A stretch of DNA of 64,000 bases from Vreelandella andesensis (GCF_003989795.1 NZ_RZHG01000030.1:156341-220340); one strand, 5' to 3'. Positions 9,984-19,440 are shown, counted from the stretch's first letter. Numbers and translations: made by a program. The notes: a model not told the origin generated them from the letters alone.

Positions 9984-12431
9984 ATGGGCAAGCGAATCTC
10001 GCGTACCGTAACGGTTGCGCACACGCTGTTGGGCAGTTTGCTCGCTGGCGCCTCTTTTTCAGCAGTGGCACAAGGCCAGACGCTGCCTGCCGAGGCGCTC
10101 GACTGGCAGGCCTGGAACCAAGATGAAGCCCCGCACCAGCTGTGTCGAGGGCGCTATGTGATGCCTGACTACCGCCTGCCAGCGGAAGATAACCCCGAAA
10201 CCTTGTCGGTGGAGACTCAGGAAGTCGATTATGCCGCAGATGGTGAAGCGTTTCTGCGCGGTGATGTTGTGCTGCGTCGTGGAAACACAGAGCTGCAGGC
10301 GGCCCAGATGTATTTGCCCGCGGACCGCCAGCGAGTAGACGCAGAAGGCAATTTAGCCATACGTGATGGCCGGGCGTTGGTGCGTGGTGAACAAGCCACT
10401 CTGATGTTCAATGATGATCGGGCCTCGTTAAGCAATAGCCACTTCGTGCTTTACGAACAGCATTTACGAGGGCAGGCCAGCCAGTTAGAGCAAACCGGCG
10501 ATGAGCAATATCGCCTGCGAAATGCTTCATTTACCACGTGCGACCCAGACACGAATAGCTGGCAGCTCGTTAGTAGCGATATAAAGCTGAATCAAGCTGA
10601 AGGGTTTGGCACCGCGCGACATGCACGTTTAGAAGTTAAAGACGTGCCAATTTTTTATTGGCCCTGGTTGCGCTTCCCCATTGACGACCGCCGCCATAGC
10701 GGGTTTTTGTCGCCTTCCGTTAGCTTTTCCAATGAGGGGTTTGACTATGCACAGCCCTTTTACTGGAACATAGCGCCAAATCACGATGCCACTATTACGC
10801 CGCGCTGGATGTCGAACCGTGGGCTGTTGCTCAACGGTGAGTACCGCTATCTGCTGGAAGCGAGTCGAGGCACAGTAGAAGGTGGATATATCAGTAGCGA
10901 TGACGGCAGTAACAATGGCGATAACCGCTTCGAAGGGAATGACCGCTGGTACATCGATACACAGCATATCGGGACACTAACGCCTCGCAGTGATTACCAA
11001 TTACGTTATGGCGCCGCCAGTGATGGGCGCTATTTCGATGATTTTGGTGGTGAGTTTGGCAACAGTGAACGCGCTAGTATGGAGCGGTTGGCTCGGATAG
11101 ATTACCGCGGTGAGCGTTGGCAGCTAGATGCACGCGCCCAAGGCTTCCAACGTTTGGAAGATCCGCTAAGTGATTCCGACAAGCCTTTTTACCGTTTGCC
11201 AAGTTTGACTGCCAGCTCTGATTGGCAGTTAGGCAGCGGTATTTACACACAATGGCGCTCTAACGCGACTTATTTTTGGCGTGATGTAGATGAGCGCCGG
11301 GTACCGGAGCGCGAAGCCGCGGTCGGGTCGCGTCTTCATCTTACGCCAGCTATTGGTTGGCGGTTTGAGCAGCCCTGGGGTTATATCGAGCCGCGTACCG
11401 AGTTATGGCATACCGCCTATGCGCTGGACTATGGCGATCGCGTTACTGACCGGGGAACGTCTCCCAGCCGCAGTGCGGCGGTCACATCGATTGATAGTGG
11501 CCTTGTTTTTGAGCGTGAGCTTGAACTGCGCGGTAGAGACTATCGCCAAACCCTTGAGCCACGTTTGAACTACGCTTACGTCCCGCGCACTAACCAAACG
11601 CAACTGCCTGATTTTGACAGCCGCGAGCGAGCGTTTTCCTGGGATCAGCTATGGTCGGCTCATCGCTTCTCAGGTGCCGATCGCTTAGGTGACCTTAATC
11701 GCGTGTCGCTGGGCGTACAATCTCGCTTTATTGAAGACGCCTCTGGACGGGATCGGTTGACCTTTGGAGTGGGGCAAAGCGTTTATTTTTCCGAGCGCCG
11801 CATCGATAGTGAAGGCGATCCCGATACGCTGCCTGCTCGCCCGGAAGATGATCCAAACGTGAACCCGCTAAGCCGCTATCAGGCTACTCGTGATCGCTCT
11901 CCGTTGGTGACGCGTCTCGACTGGCAGATTAATGATCGGTGGAGTGCGGGGTATGAATGGTTATACGACGACCAGCGTGAGCAGACCGAACGCTCCAGCG
12001 TTGATGCACGTTATCGTCATCCTGCCGGCCATGTAGTGAACCTTGGCTACCGTTGGGAGATCGAAGGTTTCGACCCGGGTGTTATACCAGGCGATGATGG
12101 CTTTAGAGATTACAGCCGAGAAGAGTGGGACCTGTCACTTGCTTGGAAAGCCAGCCCAAGAATTGATTTGATTGGCCGCTACCTGCACGATCAAACCAAT
12201 GACCGTGCGCTTGAGCAGTTGGCCGGTGTTCAGTGGAACGACTGCTGCTACGGTTTACAACTGGTATGGCGTGAATGGGTAGACGATAACGACACCGCTC
12301 GCGTGGGTGATGACTTCAACGACCGCGGGTTATTCTTACGCTTTGTATTCCGAGGCCTTGGTGGCGTTGGCCAACAGGCTGACGGCTACTTTGAACAAGC
12401 CATTCCTGGCTACCGTCCAACGCCCCTATAA
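9984..12431 (+). CDS. lptD: LPS-assembly protein LptD
   Basis: LptD is the outer-membrane beta-barrel that inserts LPS, working with the LptE plug. The 815-residue product has a signal peptide (about 1-29), an OstA jellyroll (about 60-180) and a C-terminal barrel. Cys54, a Cys in FTTCDPDTN and the Cys754-Cys755 pair (NDCCYG) match the four conserved cysteines that form the inter-domain disulfides. ATG at 9984 is preceded by AAGGA at 9971-9975; the upstream ATG at 9966 lacks such a site. It leads the lptD-surA-pdxA-rsmA-apaG-apaH series, so the barrel and its chaperone are expressed together. Confidence 0.96.
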   Translation: MGKRISRTVTVAHTLLGSLLAGASFSAVAQGQTLPAEALDWQAWNQDEAPHQLCRGRYVMPDYRLPAEDNPETLSVETQEVDYAADGEAFLRGDVVLRRGNTELQAAQMYLPADRQRVDAEGNLAIRDGRALVRGEQATLMFNDDRASLSNSHFVLYEQHLRGQASQLEQTGDEQYRLRNASFTTCDPDTNSWQLVSSDIKLNQAEGFGTARHARLEVKDVPIFYWPWLRFPIDDRRHSGFLSPSVSFSNEGFDYAQPFYWNIAPNHDATITPRWMSNRGLLLNGEYRYLLEASRGTVEGGYISSDDGSNNGDNRFEGNDRWYIDTQHIGTLTPRSDYQLRYGAASDGRYFDDFGGEFGNSERASMERLARIDYRGERWQLDARAQGFQRLEDPLSDSDKPFYRLPSLTASSDWQLGSGIYTQWRSNATYFWRDVDERRVPEREAAVGSRLHLTPAIGWRFEQPWGYIEPRTELWHTAYALDYGDRVTDRGTSPSRSAAVTSIDSGLVFERELELRGRDYRQTLEPRLNYAYVPRTNQTQLPDFDSRERAFSWDQLWSAHRFSGADRLGDLNRVSLGVQSRFIEDASGRDRLTFGVGQSVYFSERRIDSEGDPDTLPARPEDDPNVNPLSRYQATRDRSPLVTRLDWQINDRWSAGYEWLYDDQREQTERSSVDARYRHPAGHVVNLGYRWEIEGFDPGVIPGDDGFRDYSREEWDLSLAWKASPRIDLIGRYLHDQTNDRALEQLAGVQWNDCCYGLQLVWREWVDDNDTARVGDDFNDRGLFLRFVFRGLGGVGQQADGYFEQAIPGYRPTPL

Positions 12432-12470
12432 CGTTTTTGTTAAATGGCGACTGACTGAAAGAGATTCTTT

Positions 12471-13508
12471 ATGACTACCAGAAAGACCCTGCTGACCAAT
12501 GGCTTGAAAAAGCAGGCAAAACTGCTTTCTGCTGGCGGCATGATGGCACTTTGCCTTGGAACGAGTGCTGCGCTTGCACCGCTGTCGGTTCACGCACAAA
12601 ATTTCGAATCGGCCCAGCGGCAAATGCTGGACAGCGTTGTGGCTGTCGTTAATGACGGCGTCATTATGCGTAGTGAGCTTAATAGCCGCATCGCCCAGGT
12701 GGAGCAGCAGGCGCAAGCTCAAGGCGGTAACTTGCCGCCCCGTGGCGAACTGGCTCAGCAGGTGCTAGAGCGCATGGTGATGGATGAAATCCAGCTCCAG
12801 ATGGCTCGCCAAGCCAATCTTAGCGTTGACGACACGGAGCTTAATCGCCAGTTACGTACCATCGCCGAGTCTAATGGTATGACGCTAGATGAGTTTGCCG
12901 ATAACGTGGAAGCAGACGGCATGGCCCTGGCCGACGTGCGCGAGGAAGTACGTCGCGAAATGCTAATGCGTCAGGTTCAGCAGCGTCAAATTAGTCAGCG
13001 TGTCACCGTGACTGATCGCGACGTTGAGCGCTTCTTGAACCAACAGCCCTCTCAACAAGGTCAGGCATTTATTGAAGAAGTGCGAGCCCGTCACGTGCTA
13101 GTGGAGTTAACGCCGACACAAAATGAAAACCAGGCCCGTGCTCGCGCTGAGCAGGCTCGTCAGCGTTTACAACAAGGTGCAGACTTTGCCTCCGTTGCGC
13201 GTGAGTTTAGTGACGACCGTGGCAGTGCCATGAATGGCGGCGAACTTGGTTGGGTGCGCCCAGGACAAACGGTACCGGCCTTTGAAGAGGCAATGGGGAC
13301 ATTGAGTGCTAATCAACTTTCTGAGCCCGTACGTTCTCAGTTTGGCTACCACGTGATTGAAGTGCTTGAGCGCCGCCGTCAGGACGTGACTGAAGAAAGC
13401 CGCCGTGAGCAGGTTCGCGAAGCCATTTTCCAGCGCCGTGCTAACGAAGAACTGCAGACATGGCAGCGTGAAATGCGTGAGCAGGCTTTCGTCGATATTC
13501 GCCTTTAA
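12471..13508 (+). CDS. surA: Periplasmic chaperone/PPIase SurA, single parvulin domain
   Basis: SurA escorts unfolded outer-membrane proteins, including LptD, across the periplasm. The 345-residue product has a signal peptide ending SVHAQ (about residue 43), a SurA N-terminal helical domain starting LDSVVAVVNDGVIMRSEL, one parvulin domain (about 200-300; RARHVLVEL, FSDDRGSAMNGGELGWV, FGYHVIEVL) and a C-terminal helix. E. coli SurA is 428 residues with two parvulin domains, so one is missing here. The remaining domain resembles the catalytically active P2 type. The order lptD-surA-pdxA supports the name. Confidence 0.93.
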   Translation: MTTRKTLLTNGLKKQAKLLSAGGMMALCLGTSAALAPLSVHAQNFESAQRQMLDSVVAVVNDGVIMRSELNSRIAQVEQQAQAQGGNLPPRGELAQQVLERMVMDEIQLQMARQANLSVDDTELNRQLRTIAESNGMTLDEFADNVEADGMALADVREEVRREMLMRQVQQRQISQRVTVTDRDVERFLNQQPSQQGQAFIEEVRARHVLVELTPTQNENQARARAEQARQRLQQGADFASVAREFSDDRGSAMNGGELGWVRPGQTVPAFEEAMGTLSANQLSEPVRSQFGYHVIEVLERRRQDVTEESRREQVREAIFQRRANEELQTWQREMREQAFVDIRL

Positions 13509-13520
13509 TGAGCCATCCCA

Positions 13521-14570
13521 ATGAATAATAGCGCACCACTGCTGATTACTACCGGAGAACCCGCGGGTATTGGGCCAGAGATTACGTTGATGCTGGCCGC
13601 CAATGGTCAATTAAATAATACGGTGGTCATTGGCGATACGGAGCTGCTGAGCCAGCGCGCGGCGCTGCTCGGGTTGCACCTTGATATGGTAGAAGCTACC
13701 CCTGGAAGCGGGGAGGTTTCCTCGCCAAAGCGTTTGGTTGTGTGGCCCGCTGCGCTTCGAGAGCCAGCACATCCCGGCATGCTCAACCCCGCCAATGCAA
13801 GCTATGTGCTAGAGACGCTGCAAATCGCTGTAGACGCCTGTCTGCATGGGCATGCTGCGGCAATGGTTACCGCGCCGCTTCATAAAGGGGTGATTATCGA
13901 AGGTGGCTTCCCCCGCTTTACGGGTCACACCGAATGGCTGCGCGATGCCTGTGGTGTTGATGAGGTTGTGATGTTGTTAGCCACTGACCAGGCGCTGCAC
14001 GCCCAGTCGAGTCGTTGGCAGGGCAGTAGTGATCTACGCGTCGCGCTTGTCACCACACACCTACCGCTGCGAGACGTGGCAGATGCGGTTACCCATGACA
14101 AAATTACGCGTATTAGTCGATTGCTCGCGACTGATCTTAAGAACCAGTTTGGGATTATGGCCCCGCGCATTGCAGTGTGTGGGCTAAATCCCCATGCCGG
14201 GGAAGATGGCCATTTAGGACGTGAAGAACTCGATGTTATTATCCCTGCTTTGAAGGCGCTGCGTGCTGAAGGTCTGGATATTCAAGGCCCGCTGCCTGCC
14301 GATACGCTTTTTACGCCGCGCCATTTAGCGGGCGTTGATGCGGTGCTGGCGATGTATCATGACCAAGGGCTGGCAGTGCTAAAATACGCAGGCTTTGGTC
14401 AGGCGGCCAACATTACCCTTGGCTTGCCGTTGGTACGTACCTCGGTCGACCACGGTACCGCGCTCAGCTTAGCGGGCCACGGTACTGCTGACCCCAATAG
14501 TTTAGGCGTTGCCCTAGCGCTAGCAAGGCGACTTACCACTCAGCGTGCCAATGCCTTAGTTGCTTCATGA
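13521..14570 (+). CDS. pdxA: 4-hydroxythreonine-4-phosphate dehydrogenase
   Basis: PdxA oxidises 4-phosphohydroxy-L-threonine with NAD in the DXP-dependent route to pyridoxal phosphate. The 349-residue product starts LLITTGEPAGIGPEI and contains TAPLHKGVI, FTGHTEWL with a metal His, LNPHAGEDG and the C-terminal YHDQGLA and VDHGTA segments, all typical of the family and holding the metal-ligand histidines. It lies 12 bp after surA and 26 bp before rsmA, in the conserved surA-pdxA-rsmA-apaGH arrangement. ATG at 13521 gives the standard N terminus. Confidence 0.95.
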   Translation: MNNSAPLLITTGEPAGIGPEITLMLAANGQLNNTVVIGDTELLSQRAALLGLHLDMVEATPGSGEVSSPKRLVVWPAALREPAHPGMLNPANASYVLETLQIAVDACLHGHAAAMVTAPLHKGVIIEGGFPRFTGHTEWLRDACGVDEVVMLLATDQALHAQSSRWQGSSDLRVALVTTHLPLRDVADAVTHDKITRISRLLATDLKNQFGIMAPRIAVCGLNPHAGEDGHLGREELDVIIPALKALRAEGLDIQGPLPADTLFTPRHLAGVDAVLAMYHDQGLAVLKYAGFGQAANITLGLPLVRTSVDHGTALSLAGHGTADPNSLGVALALARRLTTQRANALVAS

Positions 14571-14596
14571 ATCAACCCTCCAAGGAACACTGTTAG

Positions 14597-15427
14597 ATGT
14601 CTCAAGTGCCTCAGCAGCACCGTGCTCGTAAACGCTTTGGTCAAAACTTTCTGCGTGACCTCGGCATCATTTCGCGTATTGTCCGTGCTATTGGACCTCG
14701 CGAAAGCGACCGACTCGTCGAAATTGGCCCTGGGCAAGGCGCGCTCACCGCTCCGTTATTAGAGGCGACTGGAAAACTTGAAGTCATTGAACTAGACCGT
14801 GATCTTATTCCTGGCTTGAGGGTGCAGTTTTTTAATTATCCTGACTTCGTTATTCATGAAGGTGACGCGCTGAAGTTTGATTTCGCCGCGCTACAAGGTG
14901 ACGGTCCTGCCCTGCGAGTCGTCGGTAATCTGCCTTACAACATCTCAACGCCGTTAATAGTTCATCTGTTAACCATGGGCAATGCGATTGCCGATATGCA
15001 CTTTATGCTGCAAAAAGAGGTCGTTGAGCGCTTAGCTGCTGAGCCAGGCAGCACTGACTGGGGGCGTCTGTCGGTGATGGCGCAGTATTACTGCCATGTT
15101 GATCAACTGTTTATCGTACCGCCAGAAGCCTTTGTTCCCAGGCCAAAAGTTGATTCCGCCATTGTTAGGCTTACCCCTCATGAAAGCTTACCCCAAACCG
15201 CAGACGACCCAGTGCTGCTGTTTGAACTGGTCAAGCTGGCCTTTGGTCAGCGACGCAAAACGCTGCGCAATAACCTGAAAGGTAGGGTGAGCGCCGAAAC
15301 ATTAGAAGCGCTAGGCATTGATCCTGCACGGCGTCCGCAAACCTTGACGGTTGCGGAGTACGTAACGATTGCCAACCAAGTGGCTGCCGACGAAGCGCTT
15401 ATTGGTGAGGGGAGTGACGACGCGTGA
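14597..15427 (+). CDS. rsmA: 16S rRNA (adenine1518-N6/adenine1519-N6)-dimethyltransferase
   Basis: RsmA (KsgA) dimethylates two adjacent adenines in the 3'-terminal helix 45 of 16S rRNA late in 30S assembly. The 276-residue product begins with RKRFGQNFL, has the SAM motif VEIGPGQGALT and the catalytic NLPYNIST motif. FVPRPKVDSA is also conserved. The stop codon overlaps the GTG start of apaG in GTGA, implying coupled translation. Confidence 0.96.
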   Translation: MSQVPQQHRARKRFGQNFLRDLGIISRIVRAIGPRESDRLVEIGPGQGALTAPLLEATGKLEVIELDRDLIPGLRVQFFNYPDFVIHEGDALKFDFAALQGDGPALRVVGNLPYNISTPLIVHLLTMGNAIADMHFMLQKEVVERLAAEPGSTDWGRLSVMAQYYCHVDQLFIVPPEAFVPRPKVDSAIVRLTPHESLPQTADDPVLLFELVKLAFGQRRKTLRNNLKGRVSAETLEALGIDPARRPQTLTVAEYVTIANQVAADEALIGEGSDDA

Positions 15428-15801
15428 GTGGTTTAGCCATTGAGGTTAGCGTCGCGCCTGAGTACTGTGCTGGCGAATCAAGCGACAGTGAGTCGCGCTT
15501 TGTATTTAGTTACACCGTAACGGTGCACAACCAGAGCCCTCACAGCGTACAGCTTATGGCGCGCTACTGGAAAATTACCCAAGGTAACGGCGATAGCCAA
15601 GAGGTGCGTGGCAAAGGGGTAGTGGGCCAGCAGCCGTTAATTGGCCCAGGGCAGCGTTTTCGCTACACCAGTCGGGCTATTTTGCAAACGCCGGTAGGCG
15701 TCATGGAAGGTGCTTATACGCTGCTTAATACCGCTACCCAGCGCGCGTTTGATGTGCCTATTGCGCCTTTCAGGCTAGCGGTGGCGCGCCAGCTTCATTG
15801 A
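15424..15801 (+). CDS. apaG: ApaG domain protein
   Basis: ApaG is a small beta-sandwich protein (FN3-like fold) that nearly always sits between rsmA and apaH; its biochemical role remains uncertain. The 125-residue product shows the family segments FVFSYTVTVHNQS, LMARYWKIT, GKGVVGQQP and GPGQRFRYTS. The GTG start at 15424 overlaps the rsmA stop by four bases. apaH begins 22 bp later with its own AAAGGGG ribosome site. Confidence 0.93.
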   Translation: MSGLAIEVSVAPEYCAGESSDSESRFVFSYTVTVHNQSPHSVQLMARYWKITQGNGDSQEVRGKGVVGQQPLIGPGQRFRYTSRAILQTPVGVMEGAYTLLNTATQRAFDVPIAPFRLAVARQLH

Positions 15802-15823
15802 CCATTCTCAAAAAGGGGTAGCC

Positions 15824-16639
15824 ATGAGCACCTATGTTATTGGTGATCTGCACGGCTGTCATGCCGAGTTTGTCAGTTTGCTAGAGCAGCTTAGCTTCAA
15901 TCCAGCCAACGATACACTCTGGCTAGTCGGTGACCTAGTCAACCGTGGCCCTGGGTCGCTTGCCTGTTTGCAGGAAGTGCAGGCGTTAGGTAGCGCTGCC
16001 CAATGCGTGCTGGGTAATCACGATTTTCATCTGTTGGTGGTCGCTCGTGGCGGCGGCAAGCTGAAAAAAAATGACACGCTTAGCGATATTCTTGCTGCTC
16101 CACAGCGCGAAAAGCTATTGGATTGGCTGCAAAGCCAGCCATTAGCAATTTATGAAAACAATACCTTGATGACCCATGCGGGCGTGTTGCCCACGTGGCG
16201 CGCTGAACAGTCGGTATCGTTCAGCCATGAAGTTCAAGCGGCCTTGCTTAGTGAGCGTTCAGGAGAGTTTTTAACGCGGTTATTTGGTAATCAGCCTGAC
16301 CAATTCCACGACGAGTTGGAAGGCATTGAACGTTTGCGCTGTCTCGTCAATGTCTTTACCCGCATGCGCTTTATCGACACCAATGGTCGGCTGGATTTTG
16401 CCGCCAAAGAAGGATTGGAAAGCGCTCCTGATGGGTTCACTCCTTGGTTTCAGCACCCCCGAGAGGATGCCCTTCAGCTGTTGTTCGGACACTGGGCCGC
16501 ACTAGAAGGCCGCACCCCAAACGCAAAGATAAAGGTTGAGGCGCTAGATACTGGTTGCGTATGGGGTGGTTCATTAACCGCGCTCAATCTCGAATCGGGT
16601 GAGCGCACCAGCGTCCCTAGTCGTCAATCGGGACGTTGA
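15824..16639 (+). CDS. apaH: Bis(5'-nucleosyl)-tetraphosphatase, symmetrical
   Basis: ApaH splits Ap4A into two ADP and also removes Np4 caps from RNA 5' ends. The 271-residue product carries the metallophosphatase motifs GDLHGC (residues about 7-12), GDLVNRG and GNHD, then THAGVLP. It ends the rsmA-apaG-apaH series. Immediately after its TGA comes a 15-bp tandem repeat (16641-16685), and the cca gene follows in the same direction. Confidence 0.95.
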   Translation: MSTYVIGDLHGCHAEFVSLLEQLSFNPANDTLWLVGDLVNRGPGSLACLQEVQALGSAAQCVLGNHDFHLLVVARGGGKLKKNDTLSDILAAPQREKLLDWLQSQPLAIYENNTLMTHAGVLPTWRAEQSVSFSHEVQAALLSERSGEFLTRLFGNQPDQFHDELEGIERLRCLVNVFTRMRFIDTNGRLDFAAKEGLESAPDGFTPWFQHPREDALQLLFGHWAALEGRTPNAKIKVEALDTGCVWGGSLTALNLESGERTSVPSRQSGR

Positions 16640-16640
16640 G

Positions 16641-16685
16641 ACACGTTAGATTAAGACACGTTAGATTAAGACACGTTAGATTAAG
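16641..16685 (+). repeat. 15-bp tandem repeat, three exact copies, after apaH
   Basis: Three identical units ACACGTTAGATTAAG (16641-16655, 16656-16670, 16671-16685) begin one base after the apaH stop. Each unit carries TAG and TAA in different frames. An open frame runs through them into cca, encoding an artificial-looking RHVRL repeat, so they have been mistaken for coding sequence in that frame only. Confidence 0.95.
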
Positions 16686-16701
16686 ACTAAGGGCGGCAGC
16701 C

Positions 16702-17847
16702 GTGTTTCAAGTAGATTCGAAAACCAAAGGGCTTGATGTTTATCGTGTCGGCGGAGCAGTTCGCGATACGCTATTAGGTTGGCCGGTGGTCGATAATGAC
16801 TGGGTAGTGGTCGGTGCCACGCCAGAAGCTATGCAGCAGCGGGGCTTCAAGCCGGTGGGGCGCGATTTCCCGGTGTTCCTGCATCCTGATACTGCCGAAG
16901 AGTATGCGCTAGCGCGTACCGAGAGAAAGTCTGGCCACGGCTATGGCGGTTTTGACGTATATGCAAGCCCTGATGTGACCTTGGAAGAAGACCTTTCAAG
17001 ACGTGATCTAACCATCAACGCGATTGCGCAGCGCTGTGATGGTGTGTTGACCGACCCTTTTAATGGTCAGCGGGATATCGAGCAGCGACTATTACGGCAT
17101 GTGTCCTCAGCATTTAGTGAAGACCCCTTACGGGTACTTCGCACTGCACGTTTTCTTGCTCGTTATGCGCATTTAGGGTTTGCCATTGCGCCTGAAACCC
17201 TCCAACTAATGCATGACGTAAGCCGCAGTGGAGAGCTTAGCCACCTTGCTGCCGAGCGCGTGTGGGTAGAAACCGAAAAAGCGCTGGGTGAACCAAACCC
17301 TGACCGTTATTTCGCTGCCTTGAACGATTGCGAGGCGTTGAATGCCTGGTGGCCCGAGCTGGCGGATGAGGCTGTATTGGAGCGCGCGTTTAAGGCAATG
17401 GCGCTAGAGGGAGTCGCGCAGGTGGCTATCGAAAGCTCACTTCCGCTTGCACATTGGCGCTATGCGTTGCTGGTGTCGGTATTGAATGACGCTCAGCGTG
17501 AAGCGCTGGCCGTAAGATTACGTTTGCCCAACGCGGTAACACAGCTTGCGCGCCATGTGGCGTTGAGCATGGACGTAGTGGCTGCGTCGTTAACCGACGA
17601 ACGCGTTTTACATTGGCTAGAGCGTTTGGATGGTTGGCGAAAGCCCGTGCAGGTCAATGCGCAATTACAACTCATCAAGCATTTATCAGAGAAAACGGTT
17701 GAGCCGCTGAGCCGCGCGTGGCATGCCGCACAGTGCGTTGACCCTCAAGTGCTGTTGCGCGAGGGATATCGCGGTGCAGCCTTAGGTAAGGCGTTGCGTG
17801 AATGTCGGCAGCAGGCAGTAGCGAGTGCATTGTTTAATCAGCGCTAG
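16702..17847 (+). CDS. cca: CCA tRNA nucleotidyltransferase, no HD domain
   Basis: The enzyme adds or repairs the 3'-CCA end of tRNAs without a template. The 381-residue product has [13 protein letters not shown], the metal-binding [16 protein letters not shown] and the [10 protein letters not shown] and [12 protein letters not shown] motifs of class II enzymes. The C-terminal HD phosphohydrolase domain of E. coli Cca is not seen, and the protein is shorter than the 412-residue E. coli form. GTG at 16702 was chosen because AAGGG precedes it at 8 bases and because the frame farther upstream is the tandem repeat. folK converges 20 bp downstream. Confidence 0.92.
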   Translation: MFQVDSKTKGLDVYRVGGAVRDTLLGWPVVDNDWVVVGATPEAMQQRGFKPVGRDFPVFLHPDTAEEYALARTERKSGHGYGGFDVYASPDVTLEEDLSRRDLTINAIAQRCDGVLTDPFNGQRDIEQRLLRHVSSAFSEDPLRVLRTARFLARYAHLGFAIAPETLQLMHDVSRSGELSHLAAERVWVETEKALGEPNPDRYFAALNDCEALNAWWPELADEAVLERAFKAMALEGVAQVAIESSLPLAHWRYALLVSVLNDAQREALAVRLRLPNAVTQLARHVALSMDVVAASLTDERVLHWLERLDGWRKPVQVNAQLQLIKHLSEKTVEPLSRAWHAAQCVDPQVLLREGYRGAALGKALRECRQQAVASALFNQR

Positions 17848-17867
17848 GCGCCAATGGCGAGCTTTGA

Positions 17868-18413
17868 TCAGCGAGCTGACGCCTTTCTTGGCGCGGGATC
17901 GGCCTTGGAAACCCAACGACCATGCCAATAAAAATCGATGGCCCATAAACGTTGACTGCCCATATTAAAATGCTGCCATAGTGCAGCGTAAGACAAACCA
18001 TGGGTGGGATGGTGCTGATCGGGTAGCAGCTCGGCTAATGGCTGTAGAACGAAGGCGTTGAGGGTAATTTCCTCTCGAGGCAGGGTAACACTGTCGATAA
18101 TTCCGCAAATGTTCCCCACCGTGAGCAGGTCAATATCCAATGCTCGCGGGCTGCACTTAGCCATATCAGGGGTGCGCCCATGGGCAATCTCAAGTTGTTT
18201 AGACCATGCTTGAAGCTCGCCCACCGACCAGTCGCTATCAAATGCAACTACAAGGTTGTAAAAGTTGCGATGATCGTTAAACCCTACCGGCTCGCTTTCA
18301 AAGATTCGTGATATTTGAAGAGGGCCAAACGTATCTTCAAGCGCATCTAGGCATAAGCGAATATGGGTATCGGGATCGATATTGCTGCCTAAACTGAGAG
18401 TAACCAAGCTCAT
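17868..18413 (-). CDS. folK: 6-hydroxymethyl-7,8-dihydropterin pyrophosphokinase
   Basis: HPPK transfers pyrophosphate from ATP to hydroxymethyldihydropterin in folate synthesis. The 181-residue product has the N-terminal LSLGSNIDPD, FESEPVGFNDHRNFYN and the signature CSPRALDIDLL with the two Mg-binding Asp residues. The C-terminal 25 residues extend beyond the usual domain. The ATG at 18413 overlaps the folB stop in ATGA, so two successive folate steps are translationally coupled. Confidence 0.93.
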   Translation of the reverse strand: MSLVTLSLGSNIDPDTHIRLCLDALEDTFGPLQISRIFESEPVGFNDHRNFYNLVVAFDSDWSVGELQAWSKQLEIAHGRTPDMAKCSPRALDIDLLTVGNICGIIDSVTLPREEITLNAFVLQPLAELLPDQHHPTHGLSYAALWQHFNMGSQRLWAIDFYWHGRWVSKADPAPRKASAR

Positions 18414-18766
18414 GGAAGGGTGCCGCGGGTGATTTCAAGACCGACGCTAGCGGCTTGTGGTACGGCACTGGGTTTGCGTACGGTAAGGCGCAGCCAGATA
18501 ATGGAAAACTCCTGCTGTAAGCATTCCGCTAGGCGCTCGGCAAAAGTCTCGACAAGAGCAAATTGGTTCTCGTCAGCAAAGCGCTGAATTCGCTGGCAAA
18601 TGGCTGCATAGTCAAGCGTTAGGCGCAAATCATCGGCAGCAGCAGCGGGACGGATGTCCGTTGCAAGCGATAAGTCTAAGCGTAGAGACTGAACAATAGT
18701 GCGCTCCCAGTCGTAAACACCGATGACGGTGTCTACTGCCAGCGCTTCGATCAAAATGCGATCCAC
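18410..18766 (-). CDS. folB: Dihydroneopterin aldolase
   Basis: FolB cleaves dihydroneopterin to hydroxymethyldihydropterin, the substrate of FolK. The 118-residue product begins VDRILIEALAVDTVIGVYDWER, which is the standard N terminus with the active-site Glu in the DWER segment, and contains LDYAAICQRI and LVETFAERLAE. The GTG at 18766 is preceded by AGGGGAAAACCT; the open frame reaches 19030 but that part shows no homology and overlaps plsY. It diverges from plsY, and the 104-bp gap carries both promoters. Confidence 0.92.
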   Translation of the reverse strand: MDRILIEALAVDTVIGVYDWERTIVQSLRLDLSLATDIRPAAAADDLRLTLDYAAICQRIQRFADENQFALVETFAERLAECLQQEFSIIWLRLTVRKPSAVPQAASVGLEITRGTLP

Positions 18767-18870
18767 AGGTTTTCCCCTAGCGTCAACAAGCGGGCGATTG
18801 TACTTGAGGATAGCGCGAAACGACAGTTGGTTCAGTTTAAAGCTGGGTAGGGCCCAAGGTGGTGAACAGC

Positions 18871-19440
18871 ATGATATGGATCGTGGTGGGCTACTTAAGC
18901 GGAAGCTGGCTAGCGGCGCTGAGCGTCTGCCGACTTGCTGGCGTTCCCGATCCGCGCTATTGCGGATCGTGTAACCCTGGGTTTTCAAACGTACTGCGTC
19001 TTTACGGGCCGCGTTTAGCAGTCGCCACACTGCTGCTGGATGCGTTAAAAGGGGCGCCAGCAGTGCTGGCAGCCAAGTTGCTGGGGCTGCCTGTTTGGCT
19101 ACAGGGCGCAGTTGGCTTGGCCGTTCTGCTGGGCCACAGTTATCCGCTGTGGCATCGGTTTCGCGGCGGCAAATCGGTTGCCAGTGCGTTTGGTGTGCTG
19201 CTGATATTGGTGCCCAGTGTGGCGCTATTGAGCGCCGTGTGCTGGATGCTGCTTGCCTGGCGACTGCGCATGGCAGCAGCGGCGTCGCTTGTTAGTGCCT
19301 TGGTTGCACCGCTGGCTTGCGTCTGGCTAGCACCTGAGTATGTTGTGGTCGTGAGTGGATTCAGCCTGTTGGTGCTCGTTCGCCATGGTTTGAATATTCG
19401 CCGCCTACGCCGAGGAGAAGAGCCACATCTGCGCGGATAG
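18871..19440 (+). CDS. plsY: Acyl-phosphate:glycerol-3-phosphate acyltransferase
   Basis: PlsY transfers the acyl group of acyl-phosphate to glycerol-3-phosphate, the first step of phospholipid synthesis, in the inner membrane. The 189-residue product has about five membrane segments and the three family motifs: GSCNPGFSNVLRLYGP, DALKGAPAVLAA and GHSYPLWHRFRGGKSVA. Motif 1 is unusual, since most members read GSGNPGATN; here Cys replaces Gly and Phe-Ser replaces Ala-Thr. Motif 3 also has Ser for the common Gly in GGKGVA. ATG at 18871 follows AAGGTGG. It lies convergent to tsaD, with a 66-bp repeat between. Confidence 0.88.
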   Translation: MIWIVVGYLSGSWLAALSVCRLAGVPDPRYCGSCNPGFSNVLRLYGPRLAVATLLLDALKGAPAVLAAKLLGLPVWLQGAVGLAVLLGHSYPLWHRFRGGKSVASAFGVLLILVPSVALLSAVCWMLLAWRLRMAAAASLVSALVAPLACVWLAPEYVVVVSGFSLLVLVRHGLNIRRLRRGEEPHLRG

